DNA of 64,000 nucleotides. Source: Streptosporangium carneum (GTDB taxonomy: Bacteria > Actinomycetota > Actinomycetes > Streptosporangiales > Streptosporangiaceae). The position numbers were made by a program, and so were the translations under genes. How positions within the stretch are numbered: position 1 is the stretch's first letter; every line of letters starts with the position of its first letter. Location of the stretch: NCBI RefSeq assembly GCF_027922005.1, contig NZ_BSEV01000001.1:211638-275637 (forward strand). The letters run 5' to 3'. Below are positions 25,824 to 34,483 of this stretch, piece by piece. The notes under the pieces were generated by a model. The model did not search any database. It had not been told where the DNA came from and saw only the letters and a list, made by a program, of their open reading frames with translations.

Positions 25824-26941
25824 ACCACGAGACCCGGCTCTATCTGGCCGCGCATCCTTTCGTCTACCCCCTGATGCGGCTGCTGGCCCGTCTCGGCCCG
25901 GTGGTCCGGGTCCCGGGGCTCGGAGTCGTGGTGAACGACGCCGCCACCGCGCGTGCCGTACTGACCGACGAGCGGTTCCGCAAGGACGGCCCCGGCTCTC
26001 CCGGCGACCTGTGGACGCCGGTGCTCGGTCCTTCGGTGCTGCTCAACATGGAGGGGCCGGGCCACGCGGCGCTGCGCAGGAAGCTGATGCCGCTGTTCAC
26101 CCCGGCGTACGTCTCGGCGCTGGTCGCCGACGTGCTGCGGGAACCGCTCGACGCCCTCTCCGCGCGTCTGGAGCGCGGCGAGACGGTCGACCTGGTCGAC
26201 GCCATGCGGGTGATGGCCGGGGCGGTGATCTGCCGGGTGATCGGGTTGGGCGAGGTCTCCGAGGAACGGGCCAGACAGCTGTTCGCGGACGGGGAGCGGG
26301 TCGTCTCGATGGTCTCGCTGCGCTCCCGGCGGCTGAACGATCGACAGGTCGCGATCGCCGGACAGGTGCTGGACGGGATCGGGGACATCGCGCAGGCCGC
26401 CTACGAGGCGGGGGACGAGTCCACGGTCATGGGGCGGATGCGGGCACAGGGGCTGTCCGCCGCCGAGGCTCGCGGCGCGGCGGGCGCGTTCTTCCTGACG
26501 GGCACCGAGACCGTGGCCACCTTCGTGCCCCGGTTGATCGCCCTCCTGCACGACCACCGGACGTACGTCGACGACCTGGACCGGGTGATCGAGGAGGCCA
26601 TGCGGTTCACCACGCCGACGCCGGTGATGCTGCGCTCCGTCGGCTCGGCGGCACGGGTCGGCCGGGTGGCGGTGCGTCCCGGAGACAGGGTGCTGATCGT
26701 GACGCACAACTGCGCCCGCGCGTACGGCCCGTTCGACCCCTCGCGGAAGCATCCACCCGAGCTGCGGCGGCTCTGGTTCGGCGCGGGCCCGCACTTCTGC
26801 ATCGGCTACCCGCTGGCCCTGGCCGAGATCAGGGCGGTGGCCTCGGTCCTGCTCTCCCACCACGTGCGTGTCGTACGGCGACGCGCGGCCAGAGGAGTCC
26901 TCATCCCCACCTACGAGCACCTGTGGATCACGGCGGCATGA
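25820..26941 (+). CDS. Cytochrome P450
   Basis: A 373-residue soluble P450, somewhat shorter than the usual 400. The haem-binding loop FGAGPHFCIG contains Cys327, E259-x-x-R262 is the ExxR pair, and the I-helix reads FLTGTETVA with the Glu-Thr pair needed for oxygen activation. GTG 25820 overlaps the stop of the glycosyltransferase (GTGA) and its own stop overlaps the next ATG, so it is tightly coupled. Expected to hydroxylate or desaturate an acyl intermediate of this pathway. No ferredoxin gene is adjacent. Confidence 0.92.
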   Translation: MNHETRLYLAAHPFVYPLMRLLARLGPVVRVPGLGVVVNDAATARAVLTDERFRKDGPGSPGDLWTPVLGPSVLLNMEGPGHAALRRKLMPLFTPAYVSALVADVLREPLDALSARLERGETVDLVDAMRVMAGAVICRVIGLGEVSEERARQLFADGERVVSMVSLRSRRLNDRQVAIAGQVLDGIGDIAQAAYEAGDESTVMGRMRAQGLSAAEARGAAGAFFLTGTETVATFVPRLIALLHDHRTYVDDLDRVIEEAMRFTTPTPVMLRSVGSAARVGRVAVRPGDRVLIVTHNCARAYGPFDPSRKHPPELRRLWFGAGPHFCIGYPLALAEIRAVASVLLSHHVRVVRRRAARGVLIPTYEHLWITAA

Positions 26942-28710
26942 ACGACATCATCACCGGGATCATGGCCACGGCCGAACGGGAACCGGACCGGGTCGCCCTC
27001 ATCGACGGCCGTGGCCGCGAGATCCGCTACGGCGAGCTGGCCCGCCGCGTGAACGCGGTCCGTGACGCGATGGCCGACCGAGCTGAGAACACGTCACGGG
27101 ACAGCGCGTCATGGGACAGGGGAAGCGGGGAGATCGGGGACGGCGTGCTGTTCGCGGTGCGGCCCGGGGTGGACGCCGTGGTGCTCGCGCTGGGTTCGGT
27201 CGCCGCGGGCGGGACCCTCGTGCTCGCCGATCCGGGGCTCGCCCCCGACGTGCTCGCCGCCCGCATGGAAGCCACCCGCCCCGGATGGGTGGTCGCCGAG
27301 TCTCTGCTCTACACGCTGAGCGGGCCGCTCAAGAGGCTGGCCCGCCGTCGCGGTCTGCTGCTGCCGAACCTCCGTGACCCGCTGCCCGGACGACCCGTCC
27401 GCCACCTCCACACCGGCCCCTGGCTGCCCGGCGTGCCCAGGGGGGCACTGCGCCTGTCCCGACTCCTCAGATCGTCCGGCTCGGCCCCTGCCAAGGACGA
27501 CGTCCACGGCGACGCGCACCGGGTCGGCCACCGTGCATCCGCGCCGAACACGTCCGCGACGCCGCCCGCCGTACCGGCGCCTGAAAGCAGCAGCACGCTG
27601 GAGCGACGGGAAGAGGCGGAGCGGCCAGAAGGAACCACGCGGCGGGAAGAGGCGGAGCGGCAAGGAGAGGCGGAGCGGCGGGAAGGGGCGGAGCAGCGAG
27701 GAGAGGCGGATATGTCCGGCGCTGACGCGCCGGACATATCCGAAATTTCAACAGATCAGCCTGCGGCGGTGATCTTCACGTCGGGGACCACCGCGCGTCC
27801 GCGGGGCGTGGTGCACACGCGGGGGTCGCTGGCCGCCGGGCTGGCGTTGTTCCGGAGTGTCTTCCCGCTGGGGCCCGGCGACGTCGTGCACACCGACCAG
27901 CTGATGCTGGGGCTGCCCGCGCTGCTGGCCGGGGCGACCTGGTCCCTGCCGGGGGGCGGGGACCTCGCCGACGAGCTGGCCGTCAGGAAGGCCACCCACA
28001 CCTTCGCCGTCCCCGTCCATCTGGACAGGCTGCTCCGCCGCACACCCAGGCTTCCCGACACACTGCGGTACCTGCTGCTCGGCGCGGCCCCCGCGCCTCC
28101 GGCCGTGCTTCGCAGGGCGGTCGAGGCCGGGCCCGAGGTGCTGTCGGTCTACGCGATGACCGAGGCGCTGCCGATCGCGATCGCCTCCGCCCAGGAGAAG
28201 CTGGCCCAGACGGAGGGGGACCTGCTCGGGACGCCCCTTCCCGGGGTCGGCGTGCGGATCGCGGACGACGGTGAGCTGTTCGTCTCCGGGCCGCACCTCG
28301 CCCAGCGTTATCTCGGCGAGGACCCGTTGGAGGAGATCGCGACCGGGGATCTGGCCCGTCTCGAGGAGGGCAGGCTGGTCCTGCTCGGCCGGAAGAAGGA
28401 CATGATCCTTCGTGACGGGGTGAACATTTACCCCGGCCTCTACGAGCCCGCGATCGCCGCGCTGCCGGGGGTCGCGGAGGCCGCGATCGTCGGGCTCGCC
28501 GACCCGGAGACCGGGGACGAGGAGGTCGTGCTGGCGGTCATACCGGCCGACGGCTACGACGAGGTCCTGCTCAGGAAGGCCCTTCCCGAGATCGTGGACG
28601 CCGCGGCGCTCCCCGACCGCGTCGAGGCGCTCGACGCCTTTCCCCGCTCGGGGCGCGCGGACAAACTCGACCGCGCCGCCCTCCGCGAGCTGGTCACCCG
28701 CCGTGCCTGA
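26938..28710 (+). CDS. OleC-like adenylate-forming enzyme (putative beta-lactone synthetase) with low-complexity insertion
   Basis: A 590-residue ANL-family enzyme. The P-loop IFTSGTTARPRG is at about 279-290 and the A5-type motif reads YAMTEALPIA, close to the Y-G-A-T-E-A-L-P of OleC enzymes. The GDLARLEEGRLVLLGRKKDMI region and a C-terminal Lys (ADKLD) are present. OleC converts beta-hydroxy acids to beta-lactones using ATP. Residues about 180-272 are an insertion rich in E-R-R-E-E-A-E repeats, placed just before the P-loop and closing at a perfect DNA hairpin. The remaining domains are intact, so the enzyme may still fold. ATG overlaps the P450 stop. Confidence 0.82.
   Translation: MNDIITGIMATAEREPDRVALIDGRGREIRYGELARRVNAVRDAMADRAENTSRDSASWDRGSGEIGDGVLFAVRPGVDAVVLALGSVAAGGTLVLADPGLAPDVLAARMEATRPGWVVAESLLYTLSGPLKRLARRRGLLLPNLRDPLPGRPVRHLHTGPWLPGVPRGALRLSRLLRSSGSAPAKDDVHGDAHRVGHRASAPNTSATPPAVPAPESSSTLERREEAERPEGTTRREEAERQGEAERREGAEQRGEADMSGADAPDISEISTDQPAAVIFTSGTTARPRGVVHTRGSLAAGLALFRSVFPLGPGDVVHTDQLMLGLPALLAGATWSLPGGGDLADELAVRKATHTFAVPVHLDRLLRRTPRLPDTLRYLLLGAAPAPPAVLRRAVEAGPEVLSVYAMTEALPIAIASAQEKLAQTEGDLLGTPLPGVGVRIADDGELFVSGPHLAQRYLGEDPLEEIATGDLARLEEGRLVLLGRKKDMILRDGVNIYPGLYEPAIAALPGVAEAAIVGLADPETGDEEVVLAVIPADGYDEVLLRKALPEIVDAAALPDRVEALDAFPRSGRADKLDRAALRELVTRRA
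27707..27742. repeat. Perfect inverted repeat inside the OleC-like gene
   Basis: Sixteen-base arms (CGGATATGTCCGGCGC and its complement) flank a TGAC loop. It sits immediately downstream of the purine-rich repeat tract (about 27597-27705) that encodes the inserted E/R/A-rich segment. It is translated as ADMSGADAPDISE within the protein. Confidence 0.85.
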
Positions 28711-28806
28711 GCACGAACACAGGAGCCACGGGCACGGGAGTCACGGCAGCGGGAGTAACGGCTGTAAAGACGGGCGCAGGGACGGGTGCGGCAAGAGGGT
28801 GGGACG

Positions 28807-29733
28807 GTGAGGGTCGGGGTGACGGGGGCCTCCGGGTTCGTGGGCGGGGCGGTCTGTCGCGCTGCCGTGGGCGAGGGCTGGGAGGTGTCCGCCTTCGGCA
28901 GGCGTCCTTCCGTCGAGCCCGCGCACGTCGGCGGCGCGCCGTACACCGCGTGGGACCTCCTCGGCGCCAGGCCCCGGCTGCCCGAGGTGGACGCGGTGAT
29001 CCACTGCGCCGGGAGCGTCACCGACTGGGGGCCGCCGTCGGCCATCTGGGCGGCCAACGTGGACGGCACCCGCAACGCCGTCTCCGCCTTCCCGCGGGCC
29101 AGGTTCGTGCACGTCAGCACGGCGAGCGTCTACGATCCGCTCCTGCCGACCGTCATGGCCTCCGAGGAGGCGGCCCCGGTCCGCCGGTACGTCAACGCCT
29201 ACGGCGCCTCGAAGGCCGCCGCGGAGCGGATCCTGGAGCGGCTGGGCGGAGGGGTCGTCCTCAGGCCGCACGCGATCTACGGCAGGGGGGACACGACGCT
29301 GCTCCCCCGGGTTCTCGGGGCGGTGCGGGGGCGCAGGCTGGTCGCGGTGGGGGACGGACGCCAGCGGATCAGCCTGACCTCGGTGGACAACCTGGCCCGC
29401 GCGTGTCTGCTCGCCGCCGCCGGTCCCGTGGAGCGCGGCGTGTTCAACGTGACGGACGCCGAGCCCGTCGTCCTCGACGACGCGCTGCGGGAGATCCTGC
29501 GGGAACGCGGCGTCGACGCCGAGCCGTGCTATCTGCCCCGCGCGCTCGTCGAGCCTCTCGCCGTCGCCGTGGAGACCGCGTTCCGGCTGCTCGGACGCCC
29601 GCACCCGCCCCGGCTCACCCGGTACGCGGTGGGCCACCTGGCCGTGGAGCGGACGCTGGACATCACGGCCGCCCGCGACCGGCTCGGCTACCGGCCGTCG
29701 GCGACGTCGTTCGCGGGCGCCTCAGGCTGGTGA
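28807..29733 (+). CDS. NAD(P)-dependent epimerase/3-beta-HSD family reductase, OleD-like
   Basis: A 308-residue extended short-chain dehydrogenase. The cofactor loop TGASGFVGG is at about residues 6-14, HCAGSVTDWG follows, the catalytic Ser lies in VSTASVYD, and the catalytic pair is Y-x-x-x-K in YGASKAAAE. OleD enzymes reduce 2-alkyl-3-keto acids to the beta-hydroxy acids used by OleC, which fits its place after the OleC-like gene. GTG 28807 is taken as start because VRVGVTGASG begins the fold; about 97 bases separate it from the ligase stop. It closes the operon. Confidence 0.85.
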   Translation: MRVGVTGASGFVGGAVCRAAVGEGWEVSAFGRRPSVEPAHVGGAPYTAWDLLGARPRLPEVDAVIHCAGSVTDWGPPSAIWAANVDGTRNAVSAFPRARFVHVSTASVYDPLLPTVMASEEAAPVRRYVNAYGASKAAAERILERLGGGVVLRPHAIYGRGDTTLLPRVLGAVRGRRLVAVGDGRQRISLTSVDNLARACLLAAAGPVERGVFNVTDAEPVVLDDALREILRERGVDAEPCYLPRALVEPLAVAVETAFRLLGRPHPPRLTRYAVGHLAVERTLDITAARDRLGYRPSATSFAGASGW

Positions 29734-29841
29734 GACGCGAACCGCTCTCTCCCGGCCGGCGATCACGAGGATCTTCGCACTCCAAACATAGGGTCAACAC
29801 AAACTTGTAGTGACACCATGTTTTTCGTCTAAGGTGGGGGC

Positions 29842-30798
29842 ATGACGTTCACCTTCGGCATCTATCCCGGCGCTCTCCTGGGCGACGAGACCGGAGCCGT
29901 GCCCCTCTCCCGTCCTGACGACCCCGAGCGGATCATCGCCGCGCTGCGGCTGCTCCAGGGGGACGCGCCGACCCTGCTCGTGCGCGCGTACCGCCCGTTC
30001 GCGCAGACCGTCGCGCCCGACGCGCCGCCGACCCCCGCCGATCCCGCGCGCTATCTCGGGCAGGGACGCAAGCTCGACCTGGTGCTCACCTTCCGCGAGC
30101 CGACCGGAGCGCTCGACGGCTGGCTGGACTTCGTCCGCGCCACCGTGCGGACCGAAGGGCCCCAGCTGGGGACGCTCCAGCTCTGCGAGGAACCCAACGC
30201 GAACCTTCCCGTGCTCGACGGCAGCACGCCGAACGTGCTTCAGGCCCTCGTCCAGGGGGTGGTCGCCGCCAAGGAGGAGGCCCTCGCCCACGGCCACGAC
30301 GTCGCCGTCGGCTTCAACGCGGTGCCGACCTTCGACCCCGCCGACACCTTCTGGCAGGACCTGGGCGCACTGGCCGACGACCGCTTCCACCGGTCGCTGG
30401 ACTACGTCGGCCTGGACTTCTTCCCCGACGTCTTCCGGCCGATTCCCGCCGAGCAGCTGGCGGAGGCGGTCACCGCGGTGGTCACGGGGTTCAGGAACAC
30501 CAGTCTCCCGCGGGCGGGCATCGCCCCGACCGTGGCCGTCCGCGTCTGCGAGAACGGCTGGCCCACCGGCCCCGACCGCACCGACCGGCGCCAGGCCGAG
30601 GTCGTCGAGGAGGTGGTCCGGACCCTCACCGGACTCGGCGACGACCTCAATCTCACCGGCTACTCCCTGTTCGGCCTGCGAGACGCGAACAGCTCCGGCG
30701 CCTCCCTCTTCGACCGCTTCGGGCTCCTGCGGGACGACTACGCGCCCAAGCCCGCCTTCGACGTCTACCGCGGGCTGATCGGGGAGCTGACACGCTGA
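29842..30798 (+). CDS. Clan GH-A-like (TIM-barrel) glycosidase-related protein
   Basis: A 318-residue protein without signal peptide. Two motifs recall clan GH-A retaining glycosidases: LCEEPN with Glu117 (acid/base position, before Pro-Asn) and VRVCENGWPTG with Glu237 (nucleophile in an E-x-G-W-P context). The segment DYVGLDFFPDVF between them matches a barrel strand. ATG 29842 has AAGGTGGGGG upstream; TTGTAG and TCTAAG spaced by 17 bases form a weak promoter just before it. Because it lacks an export signal, a role in intracellular glycan or glycolipid turnover is possible. Exact family not assigned. Confidence 0.65.
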   Translation: MTFTFGIYPGALLGDETGAVPLSRPDDPERIIAALRLLQGDAPTLLVRAYRPFAQTVAPDAPPTPADPARYLGQGRKLDLVLTFREPTGALDGWLDFVRATVRTEGPQLGTLQLCEEPNANLPVLDGSTPNVLQALVQGVVAAKEEALAHGHDVAVGFNAVPTFDPADTFWQDLGALADDRFHRSLDYVGLDFFPDVFRPIPAEQLAEAVTAVVTGFRNTSLPRAGIAPTVAVRVCENGWPTGPDRTDRRQAEVVEEVVRTLTGLGDDLNLTGYSLFGLRDANSSGASLFDRFGLLRDDYAPKPAFDVYRGLIGELTR

Positions 30799-30814
30799 GT
30801 CGCCTGCCGGGAGG

Positions 30815-31684
30815 TCAGACGTCGGCCTCCGGCGGGCCCGCGCGGGACAGACGCGTCTGACGGACCGCGAAGACGGTCACGGCCAGGACCAGGCCGACGG
30901 CGAAGAGCACGCGCAGGCCGATCCGCAGAAACCCCGTCAGCGCGTCGAAGATCGCGGCGACGGCCTCGGCCTGCGATCCGTCGCCGGGGAAGTCGGGCAG
31001 GAAGAGGCCGCGGATCACGACCAGGACCACGGCCAGCACGACCATGCCGCCCGCCAGGCCGAGCCCGGCGCCGATCAGGGCGCACTGCCGGTCCCTCGCC
31101 AGCAGCGTCCCCGTCACCAGCAGGACCGCCGCCAGGATCGGCAGCGCCCCCTTCGCCCTGACCAGCCAGGCGTGGACGGTCCTGACCCTGACCAGGTCCC
31201 TCGTGAAGAGCAGGTCCATCGTCGGGTGCAGGCCGGGAAGGCGGGCGGCGACCGGCATGCCGACCTCCACCATGCCGGTCCTGGCCGTCTCGTACACCGG
31301 CGAGAGGTCGAGGCCGACGGTCCCGCCCCGTACGGCCGCCGCCTCGCCCCGCCCCGCCAGGATCGCGTGCACGCGGCGGTGCGTCACCTGGTTGACGCGC
31401 CTCCAGAGCGCGGGGAACCCCTCACCGGAGACGATCCTGTCCACGACCACGTGGACGGAGTGGTCGGACACGGAGGAGTCAAGCTCCTGCAGCGGATCGG
31501 TGATCGCCACGGTCACCCGGTCGGCGACGGCGTCCTGGACGGCGGGATTCTCGGCCAGCGGCGCGACCGTTTCGACATAACGCCCGGCATCGCCGACGAC
31601 GTCCGCCGCCCAGAATGCGACGAGGGCGATCGGCGCGAGAACACAACCGAGCACGACGAAGATCACGCTGATCATTCTCCGCAC
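30815..31684 (-). CDS. Integral membrane protein of unknown function
   Basis: A 289-residue protein. One N-terminal transmembrane helix (about 4-28) is followed by an extracytoplasmic region of about 140 residues with amphipathic helices (DAVADRVTVAITDPL). Three more helices lie near 175-195, 200-225 and 250-275, and the tail is basic/acidic. The layout resembles actinobacterial membrane proteins with a large periplasmic loop. GAGGAG lies five bases before GTG 31684. It is convergent with the gene at 29842 and divergent from the LCP gene. No function inferred. Confidence 0.75.
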   Translation of the reverse strand: MRRMISVIFVVLGCVLAPIALVAFWAADVVGDAGRYVETVAPLAENPAVQDAVADRVTVAITDPLQELDSSVSDHSVHVVVDRIVSGEGFPALWRRVNQVTHRRVHAILAGRGEAAAVRGGTVGLDLSPVYETARTGMVEVGMPVAARLPGLHPTMDLLFTRDLVRVRTVHAWLVRAKGALPILAAVLLVTGTLLARDRQCALIGAGLGLAGGMVVLAVVLVVIRGLFLPDFPGDGSQAEAVAAIFDALTGFLRIGLRVLFAVGLVLAVTVFAVRQTRLSRAGPPEADV

Positions 31685-31916
31685 AGGATCCTCCTCACCG
31701 CCCTAAACGGGGATCCCCCTCCTTACCAGGCAAAACCCACTAGACATTCTTTTTGACCGCGATTTGGAATTGCGCAATCCCCGCACCTGTCGGGAATTAA
31801 TGCACCGAATCTTGACTGAGGCTTCTCAGCGCGTCGTTTGGGTACATAGCTCATTCATCCGAAAACCATTACTAACCTGCGACGTGGGGGGCACAGGGAC
31901 AGGAGATGTTGACCGG

Positions 31917-33290
31917 ATGGCAGGTAACAGCGATCGCCTGAGCGTCGGCTCGGGCCTGGCGCTCACGCTGGGTTCCGCCGCGCTGTGGGGTCTGGCACAT
32001 GTGTGGGTGGGGCGGCGCGTCACCGGAGCCGTGCTGATGGGGATCTACCTCACCGTCGTCACGGCGGTCGTGGCCGCCTTCGTCGGGGCGAAGCTCGAGC
32101 TCCTCTCCCTGATCGTGCAGCCCGGCTGGCTGTGGACCCTCACGCTCGGCGCGTTCCTGTTCGCCGGCGCCACGGTGGCCGTGGTCGTCCGGTCGTACCA
32201 GCTGGTCCGTCCCAGGTCGCTGTCCGGCCCCGCCCGCTACCTGTCGGCCTTCGCCGTAGGCCTGCTGTGCGCGCTGGTGATCGCTCCGATGGCCTACGCG
32301 GCCAGGCTGGCCTACCTCTCCCAGAGCGTGGTGGCCTCCGTCTTCACCGAGAGCGCGACCCCGATCCCGGTGGACCCGTGGAAGGGGCACGAGCGGCTCA
32401 ACATCCTGTTGATCGGCGCGGACGCGGCGGCCAACCGGACCGGCATCCGCACCGACAGCATGACCGTGGCCAGCGTCGACACCAGGACCGGCACGACCGT
32501 GCTCTTCGGTCTGCCCAGGAACCTGGAGAACGTCCCGATGCCCGCGGGCCCGGCCCGCGAGCACTTCCCCTTCGGCTTCGGCGGCGAGCCGCCGTACACC
32601 CCCGGCATGCTCAACGAGGTCTTCCAGTACGCCGAGGAGCACCCCGAGATGGTCCCCGGCCTCCCCGAGGGCCGCCGCGGCCCGGCCCTGCTGAAGAAGA
32701 CGATCAGCGACTTCACCGGCCTCGACGTGACCCACTACGTGATGGTCGACATGTTCGGCTTCGCGAAGATCATCGACGCGATGGGCGGAGTGAGGGTCAC
32801 CGTCAAGGCCCCCATCGTGTACGGCAGGCAGAACGAGGGCCTGATCCCGCCGGGAACGCGCAAGCTGTCGGGCGAGGAGGCGCTCTGGTTCGGCAGGGCC
32901 CGCACCTACAGTGACGACTACGTCAGGATGGGCAGGCAGAAGTGCCTGATGAACGCCGTCACGAAGCAGGCCGATCCGGTGACGGTGCTCAGGAGCTTCG
33001 AGAGGCTGGCCGACGCCACGACGAACGCGGTCTCCACCGACATCCCGAAGGAGTTGCTGCCGAACCTGATCGAGCTCTCCGAGAAGGTCAAGCACTCCAG
33101 GATCAAGAGCTTCCAGTTCGTCCCCCCGCTGATCGACACCGGCAATCCCGACTACGGCCTGATCAGGCACAAGGTCGCCGCCGTGCTGTCGAGGTCGGCC
33201 GACGTCTCCTCCGCGACCTCGGGCCCCTCCAGGAGCGCCAAACGGCAGCCGGCGAACGGTCCCGCCACGCTCGACGCCGTCTGCGGCTGA
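31917..33290 (+). CDS. LCP-family protein with four-helix membrane domain
   Basis: A 457-residue protein. Four transmembrane helices occupy about residues 12-135, then an extracytoplasmic LCP domain at about 158-350 contains NILLIGADAAANRTGIRTDS, GLPRNLENVPM, MGGVRVTVKAPI and ALWFGRARTYSDDYVRMGRQ. The lipid-binding Arg/Asp residues are kept. Unlike the LCP protein at 6659 it has no LytR_C domain and carries a polytopic anchor, a form found in actinomycetes. ATG 31917 follows AGGAG at about ten bases; the upstream in-frame region is low in GC and looks like promoter DNA. A predicted ligase of cell-wall glycopolymers. Confidence 0.87.
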   Translation: MAGNSDRLSVGSGLALTLGSAALWGLAHVWVGRRVTGAVLMGIYLTVVTAVVAAFVGAKLELLSLIVQPGWLWTLTLGAFLFAGATVAVVVRSYQLVRPRSLSGPARYLSAFAVGLLCALVIAPMAYAARLAYLSQSVVASVFTESATPIPVDPWKGHERLNILLIGADAAANRTGIRTDSMTVASVDTRTGTTVLFGLPRNLENVPMPAGPAREHFPFGFGGEPPYTPGMLNEVFQYAEEHPEMVPGLPEGRRGPALLKKTISDFTGLDVTHYVMVDMFGFAKIIDAMGGVRVTVKAPIVYGRQNEGLIPPGTRKLSGEEALWFGRARTYSDDYVRMGRQKCLMNAVTKQADPVTVLRSFERLADATTNAVSTDIPKELLPNLIELSEKVKHSRIKSFQFVPPLIDTGNPDYGLIRHKVAAVLSRSADVSSATSGPSRSAKRQPANGPATLDAVCG

Positions 33291-33378
33291 TGACGGGGTC
33301 CGGTGAAACCGGGAGCGCGGGCGACGTCCCGGATGTTGTCATGGAGTGATTACTCTTCGTGACAATGGAGGTTCGGGG

Positions 33379-34149
33379 ATGAAACGTCGCCCAGTGATCG
33401 CGAGCCTGTTCGCCACAGCCTTCCTCCTGCCCCTCGGCGGGTCGCCCGCCCTGGCCGATCCGCCGCCCGCGTTCTCCGTCACCGCCGACCCGCCGCCCGC
33501 GACGTCCGCCGTCCTCGATCCGCCGCCCGTGATCTCCGCCGTCCTCGATCCGCCGCCCGTGATCTCCGCCGTCCTCGATCCGCCGCCCGTGATCTCCGCC
33601 GTCCTCGATCCGCCGCCCGTGATCTCCGTCTCCCTCGATCCACCGCCTGCGGTCCCCGTCGTCGCCGACCCGCCGCCCGCGATCTCCGTCTCCCTCGACG
33701 ACGGGGTCCGGCGGGCCGCCCCCGGCAGCGAGAGCGTCTACACGCTGCGGATCGTCAACCAGGGCGCGACCGCCCTCGAGGGCGTCACCCTCGCTCAGAC
33801 GCTGCCCTCCTCGCTGATCTTCGTGAGCGCCGACGCGGGGGGACGCGTCCAGGAGGGGAAGGTCTCCTGGACGGTCGACGTCCCCGCGAAGCGGGAGACG
33901 GTCGTCCATCTGAGCGTCCGGGTCGGCGTGGTCGCGGCGGGCGAGACGCCGAACCTGGCGACGACCGCCTGCGCCCGCAGAGGCGGCGGGCCCGTGCTGG
34001 TGTGCGCCACCGACATCGACACCCTGGTTCCCGAGAAGAGGTCGCCGAGATGGCTCCTGCCGGTCTCGCTGCTCGCCGGCGGCGGCCTGGCGGTGGGAGT
34101 GTTCCTGGTCCGCCGTCGCCGCCACCGCCGGCGCCGCCAGGTCCTCTGA
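33379..34149 (+). CDS. Surface protein: decapeptide repeats, DUF11 domain, C-terminal membrane anchor
   Basis: A 256-residue protein. The signal peptide covers 1-26 (ALA-D). Eight tandem ten-residue repeats of the type D-P-P-P-V-I-S-A-V-L run from 27 to 106. A DUF11-like beta-sandwich follows at about 115-190 (VYTLRIVNQGATALEGVTL, SWTVDVPAKRETVVHLSV). A transmembrane helix near 225-245 is followed by an Arg/His-rich tail (RRRRHRRRR). GGAGG lies eight bases before ATG 33379. The short repeats would make a Pro-rich stalk at the N-terminus, an unusual position because stalks normally lie next to the anchor. Probably a wall or cell-surface structural protein. Confidence 0.8.
   Translation: MKRRPVIASLFATAFLLPLGGSPALADPPPAFSVTADPPPATSAVLDPPPVISAVLDPPPVISAVLDPPPVISAVLDPPPVISVSLDPPPAVPVVADPPPAISVSLDDGVRRAAPGSESVYTLRIVNQGATALEGVTLAQTLPSSLIFVSADAGGRVQEGKVSWTVDVPAKRETVVHLSVRVGVVAAGETPNLATTACARRGGGPVLVCATDIDTLVPEKRSPRWLLPVSLLAGGGLAVGVFLVRRRRHRRRRQVL
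33457..33696 (+). repeat. 30-bp coding tandem repeat, eight units
   Basis: Eight in-frame 30-base units encode DPPP-starting decapeptides. The central units based on GATCCGCCGCCCGTGATCTC are identical or nearly so, indicating recent unequal exchange; the outer units have diverged. Confidence 0.9.
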
Positions 34150-34230
34150 ACGCCTGGCGCGCCCCCGCGCGAGGAAGATCCCTTCTGCCGGAGAGTGTCA
34201 CCCGGTTCGCCGCGATCCGGGCGACGCCCT

Positions 34231-34249
34231 CCCCCGTGGCTTCCGGGGG
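34231..34249 (+). terminator. Short hairpin after the DUF11 protein gene
   Basis: CCCCCG/CGGGGG arms with a seven-base loop lie 80 bases past the stop. Between this and the sulfonate promoter (34250-34413) I see no gene or repeat. Confidence 0.4.
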
Positions 34250-34413
34250 CCACTCCGCCTGAGGGCACGACTTCCGACTTCTGGGCACCCACGCCACATC
34301 TGCCCCACTGAGCCCAAGGGCCCACTTCTGTCCCACCGATCCCGAAAAGGGTTACCGAGACCACACAAAAGAACACGAAGCGATAACAGTGCCACGTTCC
34401 ACATCGCCCTGGC

Positions 34414-34465
34414 TTGACATGCGGCCTAGCCTGGCCCTTATATGCACATAACCGACTTATTAAGT
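34414..34465 (+). promoter_or_regulatory. Promoter and candidate Rrf2 operator of the sulfonate-type operon
   Basis: TTGACA at 34414-34419 and TTATAT at 34438-34443, spaced by 18 bases, form a near-consensus housekeeping promoter. At 34455-34465 ACTTA-T-TAAGT is a perfect inverted repeat covering the expected transcription start, followed by AGGAATT. AT-rich symmetry ending in GGAATT recalls, from memory, the operator of CymR, an Rrf2-family sulfur regulator; an Rrf2 gene ends this operon. Confidence 0.65.
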
Positions 34466-34483
34466 AGGAATTAGGGAGTAGTC

